DNA from: Algoriphagus sp.
GTDB lineage: Bacteria; Bacteroidota; Bacteroidia; Cytophagales; Cyclobacteriaceae
Reading direction: 5' to 3'
DNA: 64,000 nucleotides
NCBI RefSeq assembly: GCF_013373065.1
Contig: NZ_JABXIN010000015.1
Location: forward strand, 1 to 64,000
Shown here one piece after another: positions 63,025-64,000 of this stretch. Made by a program: the position numbers and the translations under genes. How positions within the stretch are numbered: position 1 is the stretch's first letter; every line of letters begins with the position of its first letter. Below the pieces are notes generated by a model that was not told the DNA's origin, ran no database searches, and saw only the letters and a list, made by a program, of their open reading frames with translations.

Positions 63025-63978
63025 ATGGAGATTTACGAAACTCAACGAGAAATCGCCCAGCGGAAAAGCTGGCTCTTATCCCTGGTAGTCATAGTTTTAG
63101 TGTCTTTTGGCGTATTAATAGTCCTTCAGGGCATTGCTTTGGGATTGGTTCCTTATCTATTTGGGATTGAGCTTCCAGATATAATTTCACTTTTATCCGG
63201 TGATTTTTCGGTCCCAAATGGTCGGATGGCTTTATTTTTTATCCAAGGTTTGGGCTCAGGTATTGGCTTTATAGTGGCAGGCTATATCATTTCTAAGTGG
63301 ATTGATAAAGCAGATCTTCATTGGGATGTACAATTGAAAAGGTCTCAAGGAAAGAAAATATTGGTTACCGTCTTTCTAACATTTGGTGCCATGCTTTTCA
63401 ATGCCTTATTGGTCTATTGGAATGCCCAAATGGAACTGCCGTCGGCACTTTCAGGATTGGAAAGCTGGATGAAGGAAATGGAAAAGGACCTCATGGAAAT
63501 GACCATATTCCTAACAGATTTTCAAAATACAACCGAATTATTGATGGGTATTTTGGTAATCGGAGTGTTTGCGGGTTTAGGTGAGGAGTTGTTTTTTAGG
63601 GGGGTGCTTCAGCCTAAAATGCATTTATATACAGGCTCTTACCATTGGGGTATTTGGTTGACGGCTGCGATATTTTCTGCGATCCACATGCAGTTCTATG
63701 GGTTTTTACCCCGTTTATTTTTAGGGGCTTTGTTTGGCTATCTTTATGTTTTTTCGGGCAGCTTGATCTATCCTATTTTAGCTCATATTTTCAATAATTC
63801 CTTTACCGTATTGATGGTTTATGCTGCTGGTCAGGGATGGATTGAGTTTGATTTGGAATCTACCGATACCGTTTCCTACCCCATGTCAATTCTAGGACTA
63901 TTGGTTCTTTCGGCAGGAATCTATTATTTTAAAAAAACGAAGCCCTCCCAGCATGAAGGATTGGATCAAAGTATTTGA
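63025..63978 (+). CDS. CPBP-family intramembrane metalloprotease
   Basis: A 317-residue membrane protein with about eight hydrophobic helices. The CPBP/Abi signature is complete: GLGEELFFRGVLQPKM (EExxxR), the second motif with His in AIFSAIHMQFYGF and the third in AHIFNNSFTV. It should be a Rce1-like glutamic/metallo protease in the membrane; bacterial members act in bacteriocin immunity or membrane protein processing. The ATG at 63025 is used because codons from 62893 re-read the dus gene. A DUF2007-like gene overlaps its last 26 nt. Confidence 0.9.
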   Translation: MEIYETQREIAQRKSWLLSLVVIVLVSFGVLIVLQGIALGLVPYLFGIELPDIISLLSGDFSVPNGRMALFFIQGLGSGIGFIVAGYIISKWIDKADLHWDVQLKRSQGKKILVTVFLTFGAMLFNALLVYWNAQMELPSALSGLESWMKEMEKDLMEMTIFLTDFQNTTELLMGILVIGVFAGLGEELFFRGVLQPKMHLYTGSYHWGIWLTAAIFSAIHMQFYGFLPRLFLGALFGYLYVFSGSLIYPILAHIFNNSFTVLMVYAAGQGWIEFDLESTDTVSYPMSILGLLVLSAGIYYFKKTKPSQHEGLDQSI

Positions 63979-64000
63979 AAGCCCACAGCAAATTCGAGCT
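63953..64000 (+). CDS. DUF2007-like protein, N-terminal fragment (3' truncated by window)
   Basis: An ATG at 63953, in another frame and overlapping the end of the CPBP gene by 26 nt, opens a reading frame that runs off the window. Its 16 codons read MKDWIKVFESPQQIRA. This resembles the start of DUF2007 proteins, small putative signal transducers that open with a W-KVF motif and are often coupled to membrane genes. Only the N-terminus is visible, so the call is tentative. Confidence 0.6.
   Translation, partial: MKDWIKVFESPQQIRA

Noticed and set aside
1..64000. tRNA, rRNA, phage, IS element or origin
   Set aside because: All gaps were read on both strands. None has a cloverleaf, rRNA block, transposase, att site or DnaA-box cluster that I could recognise by eye.

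Overview
The window is chromosomal DNA of a Bacteroidota bacterium, most likely Cytophagales and close to Algoriphagus/Cyclobacteriaceae. This rests on gene content, not on a database search. The pointers are a complete dcw cluster without murF, ddl or murB, an FtsZ tail ending in the Bacteroidota-type peptide LHDNVD, a Bacteroidota-style ECF sigma/FecR pair with a DUF4974-like tail, a TonB-dependent receptor followed by a DUF4249 lipoprotein, TAnnTTTG-type -7 promoter boxes, and many lipoproteins. No rRNA, tRNA, CRISPR array, phage or transposase is visible.

Layout. 1-1500: end of the ATP synthase operon (atpA tail, atpG) and a terminator. 1501-1890: DoxX-type membrane protein. 2091-8075: a trans-4-hydroxy-L-proline degradation locus with four enzymes and a divergent AraC-type regulator, which together turn hydroxyproline into 2-oxoglutarate. 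8083-14387: a paraoxonase-like lactonase, a head-GIN (DUF2807) lipoprotein, two paralogous surface-repeat/beta-barrel proteins, and an ECF sigma factor with its FecR anti-sigma factor. One barrel protein carries the STN signalling domain normally found on TonB receptors. 14562-24784: M20 peptidase, M15-like protein, an ABC permease fused to an M1-type peptidase with its ATPase, a two-domain VOC lipoprotein and a DUF885 peptidase. 24899-28742: glycerol operon glpD-glpK-glpF. 28888-33754: histidine phosphatase, pseudouridine synthase, YpdA-type reductase, NRDE protein and a secreted subtilase. 33914-37194: SDR, then a BlaI/BlaR1-type repressor-protease pair with three perfect-arm operator dyads. 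37555-52940: mraZ-rsmH-ftsL-ftsI-murE-mraY-murD-ftsW-murG-murC-ftsQ-ftsA-ftsZ, preceded by a four-unit MraZ box. 52944-64000: FMN reductase, purine nucleoside phosphorylase, an unknown lipoprotein, TonB receptor plus DUF4249, ThuA-like protein, Nfu-type scaffold, DUF3810, EamA transporter, dus, CPBP protease and the first codons of a DUF2007-like gene.

The points I would look at first are the sigma/FecR circuit whose outer-membrane partner seems to be a plug-less repeat barrel instead of a TonB transporter, the BlaI operator array beside a BlaR1 that has a long Trp/Glu/Lys coiled coil instead of a penicillin sensor, two GAAATA-armed palindromic intergenic elements, and the murG start, where conserved residues are encoded upstream of the first ATG.
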